The notes: generated by a model not told the origin, from the sequence alone. A DNA stretch of 64,000 nucleotides from Seriola aureovittata (GCF_021018895.1 NC_079378.1:13230160-13294159); one strand, 5' to 3'; counted from the stretch's first letter, positions 1 to 13,700 are shown. Numbers and translations are program-made.

Positions 1-359
1 TGTTTGCAGTAATAACAAGTGTACACCTATTACCACTCGTATGTACACACATTTCTTATACGAGTAAACATTTGACCAGTAAAGTTGATTCGGATTCTGG
101 TCATTTGCTGTTATGTGCTTCTAGCCGGTGTTATGCAAATGTGTACAGATCTTTAATCATTTCTCATGTGTTTGTGGAGACACATATTTTTTTCAGTTGT
201 TAGTGTGTTGTCAGTTCCTGGGTGTCTGGGGAAATAATGACATTGCTGTGTGTACTGGGAGTCAGTAGGGGCCCAACAACAAGTTTTTGCCCCAGGGCCC
301 CCCTAGGTAGTTAATCTGGCCCTGGGACCTAAACACTGCTGTTTTGTAAAGAGTGACAA

Positions 360-740
360 GCCAAAAGGGTTGAAGACTGTACTCGCTGAATCTAGTACTC
401 AAGTAAAGTATAAGTACCTCAAAAATGTAGTAGATGTACTTAACACCTGGCAGCTTTCAGACAGAGCCCTCACCACCTGTTGACCAGTCTCTCAAAAAAA
501 ACCCATAGTGGTATTTTCACATTGTAATATATACAGAGGTGGAAAGTAACTGAGTACATTTACTCAGTGAATTAATTAAGTACAATTCTGGGGCATTTGT
601 TCTTGTTTGTATTCATTTTATGCTTGATACTACATTGGATTTCAGAGGGAAATATTGCACATTTTCCCCATTACATTATCAGACAGCTTTAGTTTCACAT
701 TACAGTTTTACATACAAAACATAAGAGATAGATAAAGTAA
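360..740. repeat. Common teleost interspersed repeat (AGTACATTTACTC type)
   Basis: Contains ACTCAAGTAAAGTATAAGTACCTC and GAAAGTAACTGAGTACATTTA, then TTTCAGAGGGAAATATT: signatures I recognise from a highly abundant teleost non-coding repeat. Other probable fragments are listed separately. Confidence 0.65.
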
Positions 741-1069
741 TAATACCCAATAATACAATGTGTCATTCATATATCACTCTGAACAGGACATTTTTGTGTT
801 TTTACTTTTGATACTCTTATGTAGCCGATAATACTTTTATATTTGAAATGCTTTGGTTATATATGAGTGTTGGTTATATTTTTGTTTTTCAGGCTGTAGT
901 TTGTGAACTACAGTCATAATGTCACAATCAACTAAATTCATACTTTTTCTGAAACCGTTTTAGAGGTTTTGGTTTCATTTATCGTAATTTTTTTTAAAAG
1001 TCCGGGAAGCGGAAACTTACTAACTGGTCTAAATGAGAATGAACCCACGTTACCAAGGAGCCTGATAAT

Positions 1070-1310
1070 GACGGTTCCCAGGGAGATGCGCGGTGCTGCC
1101 GAGCCGCGGCGCTGTTCTGCGCTGCGCAAACCCGCAGCAGGCCCTGTCCTGTCTGCCCGTGTCCCTCTCCTGTCTGTCTCCGTAGGTCTCCCTCTCTCTC
1201 CCCCTCTGCTATAACAAACCCTTCCTGCAAAGATCGAGGCTTGAAAGCAAATCGCATCTCAAATCATCCGTGTTTCCGCCTCAACTAGTTGAAAAAAAAA
1301 CCCCCGCAAA
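1070..1310. promoter_or_regulatory. CpG-rich patch, possible alternative promoter
   Basis: A G+C-rich stretch with many CpG dinucleotides (1086-1140) in otherwise A+T-rich DNA, about 2 kb upstream of the main CpG-rich region. It could be an alternative promoter of nsd1 or of a gene to the left; no coding exon is evident. Confidence 0.3.
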
Positions 1311-1940
1311 CACCGGGGGAAAGTGAAGGGCTTGATATTCACCGTGTGTAGCTGCAGGAAAACGTATAATCCCCACACAACTGACCTGCAGAGACTCGCC
1401 TTTTCCTCTGGGCTCAACATTGACCCAATCGAGCTTTTATTTCACTACACTGTCACATTTTCTCCAGCATTTCCCAGAGGGGAGGAGAGGTTTTGCTGTT
1501 TTGCGGCCGTGTCGATCATGAACGCTGTTTCCCCACGTCGACACCCGGTGACAAGAGTGGACTGAGAGTGTGTAAGGGGTTGTTTGTTTTTTTTTACACC
1601 TGAAACAAGCCTCTGCCCGCCATGTCTGTCCTCACTGACACATCGTCTCCAAATCTACAGCTCTGGGCTTTTCCTCACCCATGAAAAAAAAAAAAAAAAA
1701 ATCAAACACACCAGAGCAGAAATCTCGCATGTCTCTCAGCTCAGTCTCACCGGCCGAGAGCTGCAGTTGCCTTCACCCCTTCGTTTCTGAAGAAAGAAAA
1801 AAACAGAAAAGCTGAGCGTTTGTTTTCATGTACATGAAAAGACAGTACCCAAATCAGCACAGTCGACGCTTAAAGTGCCATCAAGTGTTGAGGTTTTTGC
1901 TGTCAGACGTGCGTTTGGCACACAAACACACACACTTACA

Positions 1941-1950
<10 letters not shown>

Positions 1951-1975
<25 letters not shown>

Positions 1976-1978
1976 ACA
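1951..1978 (+). repeat. (CA)n microsatellite
   Basis: Fourteen CA units following a short CT run. Confidence 0.95.
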
Positions 1979-2449
1979 ACAGAGGATGATTGTGCCTCAG
2001 TCCCCCTGTCGTGGCAGAAACGCTCATAGACAGTGACTTTGGGAGGCATTACATGTAAAGGAAATGTTCCTCTCGTGACATGGGTGATTGAAGACTCTAC
2101 CAGCCTCCAGAAACACCTCCACAGCACAGGAGAGGTGCGCTTTCTACCCCAGTTTCTCCGTGGCTGGGTGAACTTTATATCGAGCATATATTAACACTTT
2201 GTGGCCTGTTTTTTTTTTTTCCTCCTCTAAGGCTGGAGGACTCCATTTTGAAGGGACCGGGTGTGCAAGCCAGAGACTACACAGCAACTCGTCTCAGGAA
2301 AGGAAACTCATCTGATTTTCCGGGTAGCCTGCAGCACCATTTCACTGCTTCTCAGACGTGGTGGTGGACATTTTTCTATCACTTCATTTATTTATTTTTT
2401 CGTCTCATCTCCAGGCGCATGTGTACTGCCCAAGTGCGTGTCGGGGTGA

Positions 2450-2489
2450 TGGTGGTGGTGAGGAGGAGGAGGAGGAGGAGGAGGAGGAT
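2450..2489 (+). repeat. GGT/GGA simple repeat
   Basis: GGT units followed by about ten GGA units; open frames across it are artefacts of the repeat. Confidence 0.9.
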
Positions 2490-2966
2490 GCCAGTTGTTG
2501 CCACAAGTTTGGCATGTGACATGTCATTGGTGATGGCAGCCTGGTTTAGGTTAATAATTGATGCTTGTAATTAAGGGGAGGGGCGGGGCGATTTTTGGAG
2601 GTGTCGTGTGGTGGTCCCGTGCGTTTTTTTTTTTTGGAGGGTGGGGGGGCTGTCAGCTCAGATTAATATATTTTTTTTTACCCTTGAAGAGAGATTTACG
2701 GCCCCCTCTGTACTCCATGCTGTGGACCGGCTGGGGAGGGAGGCAGTGGTGACGACTGGCAGTGCGCACAGCAGAGAGAGACTGATTTTCAAGGGGCAGG
2801 CAGAGTGTGCATGCAGGAAACAGCCAGTCAACAGAGCAGAGATCCTCAGACGGGGAATTATAAAGTTGTAGTTTATCACAAAGTAAAAGTGGGAGTGTCG
2901 CTGGAGGAGCACAACACGCCTGAATTTCTATTCCAGGGGCCGCTGGACCAGGCTTTAGCGCATGTA

Positions 2967-3035
2967 GAGAGGAGGAGGAGGGGGGAGGGAGGAGGAGGAG
3001 GAGGAGGGAGGTGAGGGGGGGTGAGTGAGTGAGTA
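2967..3035 (+). repeat. GGA/GAGT-rich purine tract
   Basis: Purine-rich tract, about 70 nt, directly upstream of the putative nsd1 first exon. Confidence 0.85.
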
Positions 3036-3099
3036 CGTTTCACAGGATCCAGGCCTAGTAGTATTGCCGCTGGGACTCTCCTCATCCGCTTTCAAAAAA

Positions 3100-3172
3100 T
3101 TGGAAATTGGCACATTTAAACGCCAAAATGAGCGGGTTGAGGGTCAGTTTCGCGGTGGGCGACACCGGAATG
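3100..3172 (+). promoter_or_regulatory. nsd1: Probable nsd1 promoter/first exon (CpG-rich, donor at 3173)
   Basis: CpG density rises sharply from about 3120 to 3560. A strong splice donor, aatg|gtaaga, ends a probable first exon at 3172. An ATG at 3128 begins an open 15-codon run up to this donor that could continue in frame into the next exon (see findings). The transcription start is not determined. Confidence 0.5.
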
Positions 3173-3394
3173 GTAAGATTCTCGCGACAGATCCCGTGTC
3201 ATTTGGCGTTTTCTGCGTGATTTTGTTGTTTGATGCACATAGCCTGCATCTGTCGAAAGGGAAGCCTTGTAGAAGTACGCGTGTGCGTCCGTGAGTGTCA
3301 AGCCAGTGTGTGTGCGTGAACGCGTTGTGTGTCGTCGTCGTTGCATGTTTTGTGGCGTTTGTGTTTCTGTCTCGTGCAATCATAGAGCCACTGC

Positions 3395-3490
3395 AAGCCA
3401 CGAGCGACACACAGCTGCACACACCTACACACACACACACACTCGCACACACACGCAAGCACAAATACACACACCTACGCACACGCGCGG
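3395..3490 (+). repeat. CA-rich imperfect microsatellite
   Basis: Interrupted ACAC tracts just downstream of the putative nsd1 first exon, in its CpG-rich region. Confidence 0.85.
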
Positions 3491-4096
3491 CAGACACGTG
3501 CACGCGCACGAACGGGTCCATTTTAATTCCAGGTCGTGGATTCAGCGCCGGCGTTTTTAACGTCGGGTTGATTTTTCACATGACGCGCTATAATAATGTC
3601 ACAGGGTTTATTGTGTGCGAATTTACAAGCTCCTGACCTTATCTGGCTTGATGTCATTTTCATCATATCGCGATAATTGTTTTTTTCCTAAAAGGCTTTT
3701 CAGTAGGGCTGCGGTGCTGGCGCAGAATCTCTGCTAAAATGTCACATTAGGTCGATCCGCTCGTCGCCAGTGAGTGTGTTTACGCTTTTATTTTGACATC
3801 ATATGACGGCAGATTGTGTTGTGTTTACGGATCTGATGTGGGAGCTGTGCCTTTCTTCTGTTACTTTTAAAAATATCTCATTACCAGCTGCCTGGGTTAA
3901 CTTTAGATAAGCTGCATCAACGCTATGACAGTACTGAATGAAAGACAGATTGTAGAAACATGCTAAACCAAAATCATGGATGTGTGGAATTTCTTAAAGG
4001 AATATTATTGGAGGGTCATTGAAAATAACCTTAAATCACAATTGAGTGCCTCAGGCAGTTGGTGGAGGAATTAGGAGGCTACAACATCTCACCACC

Positions 4097-4789
4097 ATGG
4101 TGAGCCAGCCTGACCTGGTCCTGCCGGTGAGGGAACCAGACAGGAGCTGGGAGTGGGGGGTGCATAAGAAGAAGGAGAGGGGGAAGGAGATGGAGAGAGA
4201 CTCCTGGGCTGATTGCACTAGCAGGGATTATTCTGGCACCCAAAATACAAGCAGGGAGAAAAGCTTTGGTAATTCTTCTGCTAGACAAAAACAACCCGAG
4301 GTCCAAACTGGAAGTAGAGATGCGCCACCAGCCAATCGGAGCGATCCTGTCACCTCAGAGAAAAAGACAGAAGGTTGTTTCTCAGGCCCGCCTAGCCCGG
4401 CCTTCTCCCTTGATAGCAACAGCCCCTTCGCTAATGGCCTCCTCCATTTTGAGTCCTCCTTATTTGAGGATGACGACAATGATCAAGTGCGAGAGGCGGT
4501 GTCGCCCATGGGAGGCTTGCAGGACAAACATGGGAGGGCGGGGAATGTTCTTCAGTCCACTCCTGGAGACTTAAATTCGGACTCTAAGGATGCTACCCTG
4601 TCGTCAGCCAAGGTCGTCACCCGGTCCCAGTCCTCGGGTCAACGCAGGAGATACTGGGATGGCTCAGAGGATGAGTGGGAGAGCGACACCGATCTGTTCC
4701 TGTTTGTGGATAGTCCCTCAAGGCATTCAATGGCAAGTTTTACCCCTTATTACCCTGCGTCAACTTGGCACACATTACCTGATTGTCAG
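4097..4789 (+). CDS. nsd1: nsd1 coding exon 1 (N-terminus)
   Basis: Residues 1-231, low-complexity and Ser-rich. Ends CAG|gttttc in phase 0; the final residues LPDCQ resemble human LPFCQ just before the first PWWP domain, which fixes the donor. An in-frame TGA lies at 4043-4045. Part of the exon upstream of the ATG is 5' UTR; candidate acceptors are after 3887 (good pyrimidine tract) or after 4054 (weak). Confidence 0.85.
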
Positions 4790-7700
4790 GTTTTCTTTAG
4801 CAATAGCAACAGCACTATTAGACAGGCATACAACCATTTTTTTCTGGTGTACTGAGACAACATTGTAACGTTTCAAAAATGGCCCTCTGTCAAAGGACGA
4901 CTGACATTCACCTGACCAGAGAATATCTATTGTGGTGCTGGATCACAACTATTAAGAACACAAACTCCTGAGCATGACAAGGAACACCTCACTACTTTTG
5001 ACTGGTCGTAACAGAATATTGGTCATTGTAGATATAGACAGGTTATGGTTCCACAACTGTAGCTCTGATAAACACAGGAAAAAAACAGGAAAACATTCAG
5101 CTACTCCAGATGTTTGTGAGGTGAAGGGGTGCGATACAGATCTACAATAAGTAACAGCAGAAGTTAGTTATTGTAGAGTGGTCGCTGACTTGGCCGGCTC
5201 ACCTACACGGTCAGCAGCTGCTGCAGTGGCTTAGACACACAGCTCATGGAGGCAAATACGGTACTTAAAATCTCTTAGTGCCCAACTGCAGCAATTTGGA
5301 TCAAAAAGGCACAAAGTCAAACATGACCACACAGACATGATATACATATTTTTAAAAAATCAGTTTGTCTTGAACTCTATTGAACTATATTATCTCAAAT
5401 CATAGAAAAAAAGGCTCCTGAACTTGCCGGGGAATTATGACTTTTTTTTTTGTTTGGTTTTTTGTCTTTTAGTATTGAGGTAATCCAGCAATAGATTGTC
5501 TGTGTATCTATGGGTTCATCACAAACTGAAACTGCTAATAGCTAATTCGACATGCTTTTGATGGTGTCAATTTGCCAAAAAGTACATAATTATAGGCTGA
5601 AAAAACAGGGCTTCAGTTGTGGCCCACAGCATAACTCACTGAGTCCATGGCAACATTTTTACATTTACATACATATAGGACAACTTCAAGCATGATTAGT
5701 CCCCAAGTAGAAATAAGATAAACAATAATGAGAGTGACAAAATGCATTAATTTGACAGTTGTTGTGTTGCACTATCAATTTCTTTTTAACATTGCCAAAG
5801 CTCAGATTGTCCCATCAGCACGGTTGTTATATTTCTGTACACTGACACTTTCATATACAGGTATTTATTGTGTTGAAAACATGTGGGCATCAAAACAAAA
5901 AAACACATACAAATTTGATCAAAATCAAGCAGTTAAGTTGTCCATGCTGTCAGACTTACTTCTGACCTATTCTAATAAGGGGCTGACTCACAAGTAAACA
6001 ACATTTTTGCAGGCTCTGCTTCTGTTTCTGCTTTTTTATTCTTTTTATTTTTTATTAGTGATAGTAATTCTAAAGAAAAAGGAAAGAGCAGCACGCCCAT
6101 TACTCTGATGGAGTCATTTCAATGTTACTGATGTGAATCAGTGTTTCAGCATGTGTTGCCTCCTCCAAGAAAACAACCACTAATGACAGTAAAGCACAGA
6201 CCATTCAAATGAGCTCATAGGGCAACCAATGTGAACGAAGCGAGCACAGCAGATATTCTGACTTGTCACAGCAGGAAAGGTAGACGTGTTACTGATAACA
6301 TTAACAATGGGTTTGTTTTATTCAAGTGTCAATGTACTATGATAGTTTTCAGTTCCAGTAAACCATGACACTGTGACAGTGAGCCATCGTGCACAATACC
6401 AGAGCCCTGAAACTGAAGCAGCTAAATTAATCATCGCTGATTTTATTGTTTACACGTGTGCTTCTCTTACTGTCATTCACAGCCACTCAAACCCTCCAGT
6501 GTTCAAATGTGGATGTAGAACAAAAAGGAAGCAATGAGCAGTTTTTGATTGAGATTATGGGCTCTGATAACAAGGTCACAAGAAACGTATACATTTTATT
6601 TTACACTTCCTATATCTGAAAGAGTCTTACACCCATTCCTGACTAAAGCAACTACCCGTTTAAAACCTGTGTCAAAAGTCCGGTTGGATGCTATCCTGTC
6701 ATCAGTCTGTCGTTTATTATTTTTTTTAACTCCCTGTAAAACCATGACTTCTCATTTTCAACTCTATCTGTCTGCAGATTTAACGGAGATATAATGTGTT
6801 AATTACTGAGCTACAGAGGTGCTGGTATACAACTGTTTTTCACACGTGCGGTCATATTCACCAAGACGTGTGAGCAGACTCTGATGTGTAAAACTGGCAC
6901 TCTTCTCCTTTTAAGCGACAGAAACAAGAGTGGTATCGATTAATTTATTTTTTTAATGTAACTCTATACAATAAAGTGAATTTCCCAAAATGTTGAACAA
7001 TTCCTTTAAAATGCCCCAGCCAGGGTTACATCGTAGCAACAGACAAAATTGGCCCTCTGGCCGATTCTGCTACATACCAGTCATAGCTCCTGCTCATGTA
7101 CCCCACCAGTCCACACGACCTGCTGCTATGAGCAGTTACTCCTGTTTACACTGAGGGGGAAATAGAAGCCACAAGTGCTACCAGTTTGTGATATTTTCAT
7201 ACTGTGGTTTGAAACCTGTAAGAGGTGATGAGCTGGATTTAGATCACAGAAAAAAAAGTCTGTAGAGAGCACTGGTCAGAAGCTGAAACCGTCGACTCAC
7301 AATCAACAAGAACATTAAAGGTAGTGAACAGTATAGCAGATGATTTTAAACAAACTACAGTTCACATTTTGTCTTTGCCTGACAAATGTGAATGTCATCT
7401 CCCTCTATGTTTTCTTTACTCTATAGTCAGGTGAAAATTATTGATGGAAAGCAAACCAATACCAAGACATGAATGCTCATTCCTGGCTGTTGAGAAGCTC
7501 ACAGTATGTGGTGAGGAGAATCTAAACAGAGCCTGTAGCTAAATATCTTTGAACTGCATGTCACGACCTACATTCAGCACTGAATGGAGAGAGCTATTAA
7601 GTGGACCTTTTGTGCTCATTTTCTCCTCACCATATAAATCAGCATTGCTGCCTCAAGCATCTTTGATGTCTGTAGGCATACACCTCACAGTGGGTTCACA

Positions 7701-10700
7701 TTTCCTGCCACAACAGTTTACACAGAGACTCATAGAGGCCTAGACAGCTCAAACAAGGCCAAACATATGATTATGAAATACGATTTTCCATAACAGTTTT
7801 GATAAACAGGCGGACATCACCATTACTTCGCATTTTGGATTATGCAACATTTCTACGTTGATGTCTTTGACAATGGAGTAATTGCACATTGAAATGCAGT
7901 GGATCACGATGGACATATATCATGTTGAGATGAGCTCTGATGCAGCACAGTTGGTCCTGTCGGACCTGTCTAGTTTTCAGACATCTCATTGCACTTGTGT
8001 TCTTCATTGTCATTTTGTCGTCAGCAGAACAGCCTGAAGAAAAAGCCTTTGCCGCCTGTGAAGTTTTTAGAGGGTGAGATTATTTGGGCAAAGTTCAGCC
8101 GAAGACCCTGGTGGCCCTGTGAGGTGATCATTGACCCCGTACAGGGAATCTATCACAGAGTGAAAGGTGGGCCTGAAACATTGTTGGCTTATTGTTTTTA
8201 CCTTGACTAATGCATTGTGTATGGGTATCTTTCATCAGTGTGATATGCTCTATGGATTATTTTAGTCAGCAGCTAATTGACATGGTCTCAGATGGTAATA
8301 GCAGTGCTCTTTTGTATCAGTGAATGAAAATGACCACTGCATAAAAAAGCTTAATAAGATTACTTGAGATAATAATTTAGACACATTCAGAAATTAAATA
8401 TAATTATTATGTTGCAAACTGTTCCATTTTCTCGAATATGCCATTATTGGGTCAAGCCTCCCAGCAGAGAGAAGCATTGTGCTAGAAATGTTTTCAAAAC
8501 ATAATCAAATGATGAAAAAAATGATCTCACAAAAACAACATACTTTCAACCAGTGGATCTCCTTCGTCACTATCCAACCATATTGAGATTGGTTCTGTTA
8601 AGCACCTGCATCCACTGACGTATATGGACTATATTATGCTTTCATAATATAAAAGTGTTTGTTTTGGTGGATTGCTACAGTTAAAGTCTGTCCAAATACT
8701 AATGTCTTTTGCTGGATTGTTTTAATATCTCAGTAGGTTCAGGGGAATGCAGAAATTTAAGAGCAAATGCATATTACATACATTTTTTCCCCTAATGATT
8801 AATATGTTGGTCATGTAATATTTAATATTCTGAAGTTTTATAGAATTCAGTGTTCTTGCAAACTTTCCTAAAGCCTTGTTGATGTTCTTGTGTTAACTTC
8901 CTGTGCAGGCTAATGTGATTTTAATTTGTGTCTCATGAGGCTGAGGCTGATGTTTTGTTGTTGTCTTAGAGCCCAGTGACCGGCCCTGTCGGCTCTACCA
9001 TGTCAGGACCTTTGGTGAGCCTGTGGAGCTCCTCTGGGTGGAGGAAAAATCAACTCACACTTTCCATGGAGTCTTTGAATTTGAACAGCTCCCCCTACTG
9101 CGCCGGAGGGGGAAGCAAAGGGAGCAGAACTACAAATACACTGTAATTGCTGTTTTATCAATGCCTTGACAAAATGTTCGTCTAAATCATCATCATTGCT
9201 GGGTGATCATAGTGTTAGACAGCAGTAGAAAGCAAAAACAAAATAGTTTTTCTCTTTGAAACAGACTTGTTCGAAAAATAACTTCAGTTACAACAGTGAT
9301 CGTGAACAGATTCTTGTGACATTTACAAACCCTGGTCATTGTTTTTCTTTACCTTCCTGTAGATTGCGAAGCGTTATCAGGACTCCTGGAAATCCAGTGT
9401 GGCAGAAGCTGAATCTGTTCTCCCGGAGAGACCCAAAATGGCTTCCTCTGTTTCTTCGTCCATAGATGAGGCCTTCCACGACAGCTCCACACCGGAGAGA
9501 GAGAGCAAGGCCCATCCGACCTTTCCTCCCTCCACTTCACCTGTCTCCACCCTGCCTGAGACATCACACATGACCAATGGATCCATTTCATCCCCAGTTA
9601 TTTCATCCCCAATAACAACTCCAGCAAAGCCAAGCACTTTAAGGAAATCTTCTGGCAAGAAGAAACCAAGCAAATCATCAAAAGACATGAATAGTAAACA
9701 CTCTAAAAAGACACTGCGCAATAGTCCTGACCAATCAGATAGAGAGAATGGAGAGTGCCCATATTCAGACCTCGATTCAGTCCCTAAGATTTTGTGTCCT
9801 AAAGCACTTGAACGTCAACCTAAGCTAGTTCCGACTCAGCTGTCTGTTACGGTTGTCAAAGAGGTGAAGAAGCAGCCAGAAATTCAAAGTGGTCTTTGGT
9901 TCAGTAAATCAGGCAAAGACAGACGACCTAAAACTACCAGTCCGATGCCAGACCGCACTCTCTTCAGCAAGGCGTCGTGTAAGAAAAAGAACCAGTCAGT
10001 TGTCAGTAAAAAGATGCTGGTTACAAGTGTCTCCTCTAGTGGAGGGACCAGTGACCACTCAGGGTCGTCAGACAAGCATAAGATTCTGGTACCTGCTGAA
10101 GCAAATCTGCCTCCTGAACAGTCAGGAAATATGAAGTGTAAAAACACCCCGGTCGCCAGTAAGTGTTCTGATACAACTGGCAGTCTTGCTGACCAGTCAG
10201 GACTGTCAGACAAGCAGAAGTCCCCGGTGTCTGTTGAGACCGGTGTGCCCTCTGACAAGTGTGGATACTCAAAGAGTAGTCAGACACCCACTAATACAGC
10301 AGACACTGTTATTGGCCCGACGTCTGATCAGTTTGGTAGCTCAGATGTTAAAAAGGCCTTAGATCCCAGCATGAAAGTTAGTCTCAGTGACCAATCCAGG
10401 TTGTCAGAAAGTGTAAAGAGTGTCAGTCGAACTGAACATCCTGACATGATGGCTAATAAAAAGGTCCCTGTAATCGACAGGATTTCCAATCAAGCAGAGG
10501 AAAAAGAAAGTAACAAAAGTCCAGTGTCCAGTTTAAATGCTGACAATACTGACTCATTAGCAATTCTAGGAAAGCAGACAAGTCTGGTCTCTAAGTGTAG
10601 GCTCCCCTTTGTCAAATTAATACGCAAGGACATGAAAGGTAAGAAGTTCCTGAAGTCCAGTGTAACCATTAGTCCCACTGACCAAACTGGATGCACAAAG

Positions 10701-13700
10701 AAAGAAAAGACACCAGATAATAATGTGACTAAAATTTCCTCGAAACAATCAGACTGGGTGGATGACAAGGCAAGTGTCTCCTTAGATCAGGCATTCAATT
10801 CAGAATCTATAAAGGTTTCAGTTGTGAAGTTAAAAGCAAGTGGTGGGAATGGTGTGCTTCATCTTTCATCAGAATCATCACAAGGGAAAACTGTTGTGGC
10901 CTCCAGTGTGGCAGGTGACTCTGGTGATGGGTCAGGTAGCCCAGAGGTGGAGAGGATACCAGTTTTAGATGTAAGACCCAGCAATGTGACGTCCACGTCC
11001 TCTAATCAGTCAGACCGGTCAGAAAGTAAGAAGACTCCTGCCGCCGATGTAACAAACACGTCTGCTGAGCAGTTGGCCAGCTCAGCGCAAAGAAAAACTT
11101 CTGTCACTAGTACATCATATAACTCAATTCGGCCTTTTCACCAGCAAGGGAATTCAGCAACTAGGAAGGCTCCTGTTTCCAAAGGCATGTCTTCTGTGAA
11201 ATCCAAGAAGGTTGTCCACAAATCAAAGCAGGTTCCAGATGAAGTGAATAAAGTCATACATGAGCAGCCTGCACACCTTCCAGCCAGCAGTCGGCTGATG
11301 ACCAGAGCCCTGAAAGCCATGCAGGAGGCAGAGCAGAAGAAGAAGGAAAAAGCCCAAAAGGAAGCTGAGCAGAAAGAAACCTTAAAACCGTTCAAAAAAG
11401 CAGAGGACCTCGTGCGCCACTCTGCGCGTAACTCCACTTGGAATCCAGGGACCAAACTAGACTCTTGCACTAAAAGGAAATCTCTTAAATCTCATTACAA
11501 TGACAACGGTGAGTGTGATCAGGACACACTGTCTAGCTGTAGCAGCACCCCTTTGATGCTCTCTGATTCAACTGACTTTGAAGCTGATGTCAAGAGCGAA
11601 GATGAAGACCTCTCTATATCCTCAACTCCACCGATGGACTTCATACCCCTTACTTCTAAGGTAAAAGCAAAGAAGGAAGATCAGTCCTCCGACATATGCT
11701 CCTCATCCTCACCTTCCTCCCCTTTTTCTTTTATGAATGCCTTTAAAAACGTGAAGCAGGTGTCCTTCCAGTCTCTGACAAATGAGGGCGATGGTAAGCC
11801 CATCTCTTTCAAAGCAAACACAAACTACAAGTTCAGCACTTTTCTCATGATGTTGAAGGACTTGCATGACACTAGAGAGCGAGAAGGGGCCCCCTTAGAA
11901 CTGGAGATCGGGCCACCAAGTGCACATGTTAAGGAGGAGCCGTTAGTGATGCCTGGGGAGGCTAAACCCACAAGCCCAGATCAACCAATTGGACATGTCA
12001 GTAACAATTCAAATTCAAGTCCAGAAAAAAACAAACTCACACAAGACAGCACAAGTCAGATTTTGAAGAGGCCCTATAACAGAAGGGGCAGCTGCACAGG
12101 AGGGAAAAAGAAAGCCAACCGCAAAGTGCCTTGTCGTCCTGCCAGGTCTGGACCTGGTTTCCCAGGACTGGAGTCCTCACCAGGAATTGCATCCTTACCA
12201 ACAGTGGACTCTTCATCAGGAGTGGATAGCTCATCAAGAGTCCAGTCCTTGTTGGGCATGCCGGCCAGCAGCTGGGAGAGGCAGGCTAGAGGTGGTGAAG
12301 CAGTGGTTCGGGAGGAGGAGGGGGAAGAGAGGTGGAGCAGAGTAAATGAGAATCTACAGAACATGGTGCCTTTGGAGCAGCGGGGGTCCGACACTACGCT
12401 GTGTCTGGGACAGCCGAATGGCCTTGTTGCAGACTGCACTGAGACTAACACAAGCTTGATGAACAATGCTGGAGGACGCGACAAGGCTCCAACAGGTAAG
12501 GACAGAGTCTGCCCAAAACTGTGAAGCACAATCTGACCCGTAGTTCTACACAAATGTGCACAAAGACCAGCCTCAAATGCCAAACTTTTCAAGTTGATCA
12601 CATTGCAGTAAATGTCCAGCATACTGCCCAGTGGGATAACATGAATGAGGAGGGTTCATTTAACAATTGGACTGTTAGGTCACATATATAGAGACCGATA
12701 TAAGGGGTGTAATGTATAAATTAGCAACAGCTGGGCTTCATGTAAACAATATAGTTCCTGTTTACATGGAGTTAGATGGAGGTGGAGTTTGTGTGATAGT
12801 TGTCTCGATATTGTCTCCTTGGGGCCCACAGTGTCATTGTCTTTGAGAATGACTGTGGACTGTGCTGTTGACAGATCAAAGTCGGCCACAGCATCAGTAA
12901 CGGCAGAAGCAGCAGGCTTGAACAGCAGGCTTGATGCTCATCTTGGTAACGGGTTTTGTATGCCGTAGAGAAATGGTAAACGTTGCTTCCATCTGCCGTG
13001 TAACAGTGTTTACTAGTTAGTGATTTCCATACCAGAAATGTTTGCAGACAGTGCACTGTGCAACCTAATACCTCATTCTTACTAGATTAAATATTAGGCA
13101 AATGTCACCTTACTAGACTTAGGTTAGACCAAGGGGCTAATAACCATTTGTGAGTTTAACCTGACTTTAAGGATGTATTCACACTGAGCAAGTGTTTTCT
13201 CCACAGTGGCGATCTTACATTCTGGTGGGCCCCAGGCAAAGTAGCCTATTGAAGCCCCCACCCCCACCCCCACTCACACACACATACAGATGCTACAATT
13301 TACACATGTTCCCTGAATCACTACAGCACACATCATCAGGGACTCCACTTAGGTGGGGGTGGGGGGGGTGGGGGGTGGGGGGGCAGCAGTGCACTGTCGT
13401 GTCTTTTTGGGAGGTTTAAGGGGGTTTATATTTGTCATTGCAAAATGTGCTAATATGAGGGACCATTGGGGGGGCCCTGTCTGGTTTGCCTCTACTGACA
13501 ATGCTCCTCTGTTTCTCCAGTTTGTACAGTCAGCACAAAGGACAAATCTGTGGTTATACACATATAACCAGCAGACTGTCAAGTTTAAAGGTGTCTTGAT
13601 ATAGAAATGATAGGACTCCTGGTGTATTATCAACAATCAGTTGAATTAAATCGATAAAGGCCTGTGTTTTTCAGAATAAACAAGAAGGAATTCTTATGTT

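Larger units (their letters stand above)
1..3099. other. Upstream non-coding region of nsd1
   Basis: No coding exon is supported. It holds an interspersed repeat near 360-740, a gggcccc-rich repeat fragment near 260-330, a CpG-rich patch near 1.1-1.3 kb, a poly(A) run near 1684, a (CA)n tract at 1951-1978 and GGA-rich tracts near 2450-2489 and 2967-3035. Confidence 0.6.

Noticed and set aside
3295..3636. Cys/Val- or Thr/His-rich open frames near the nsd1 promoter
   Set aside because: Products of CA/TG repeat translation.
4046..4096. GTG-initiated extension of the first nsd1 coding exon
   Set aside because: Eukaryotic initiation fits the ATG at 4097 with perfect Kozak context; the GTG start is unlikely.
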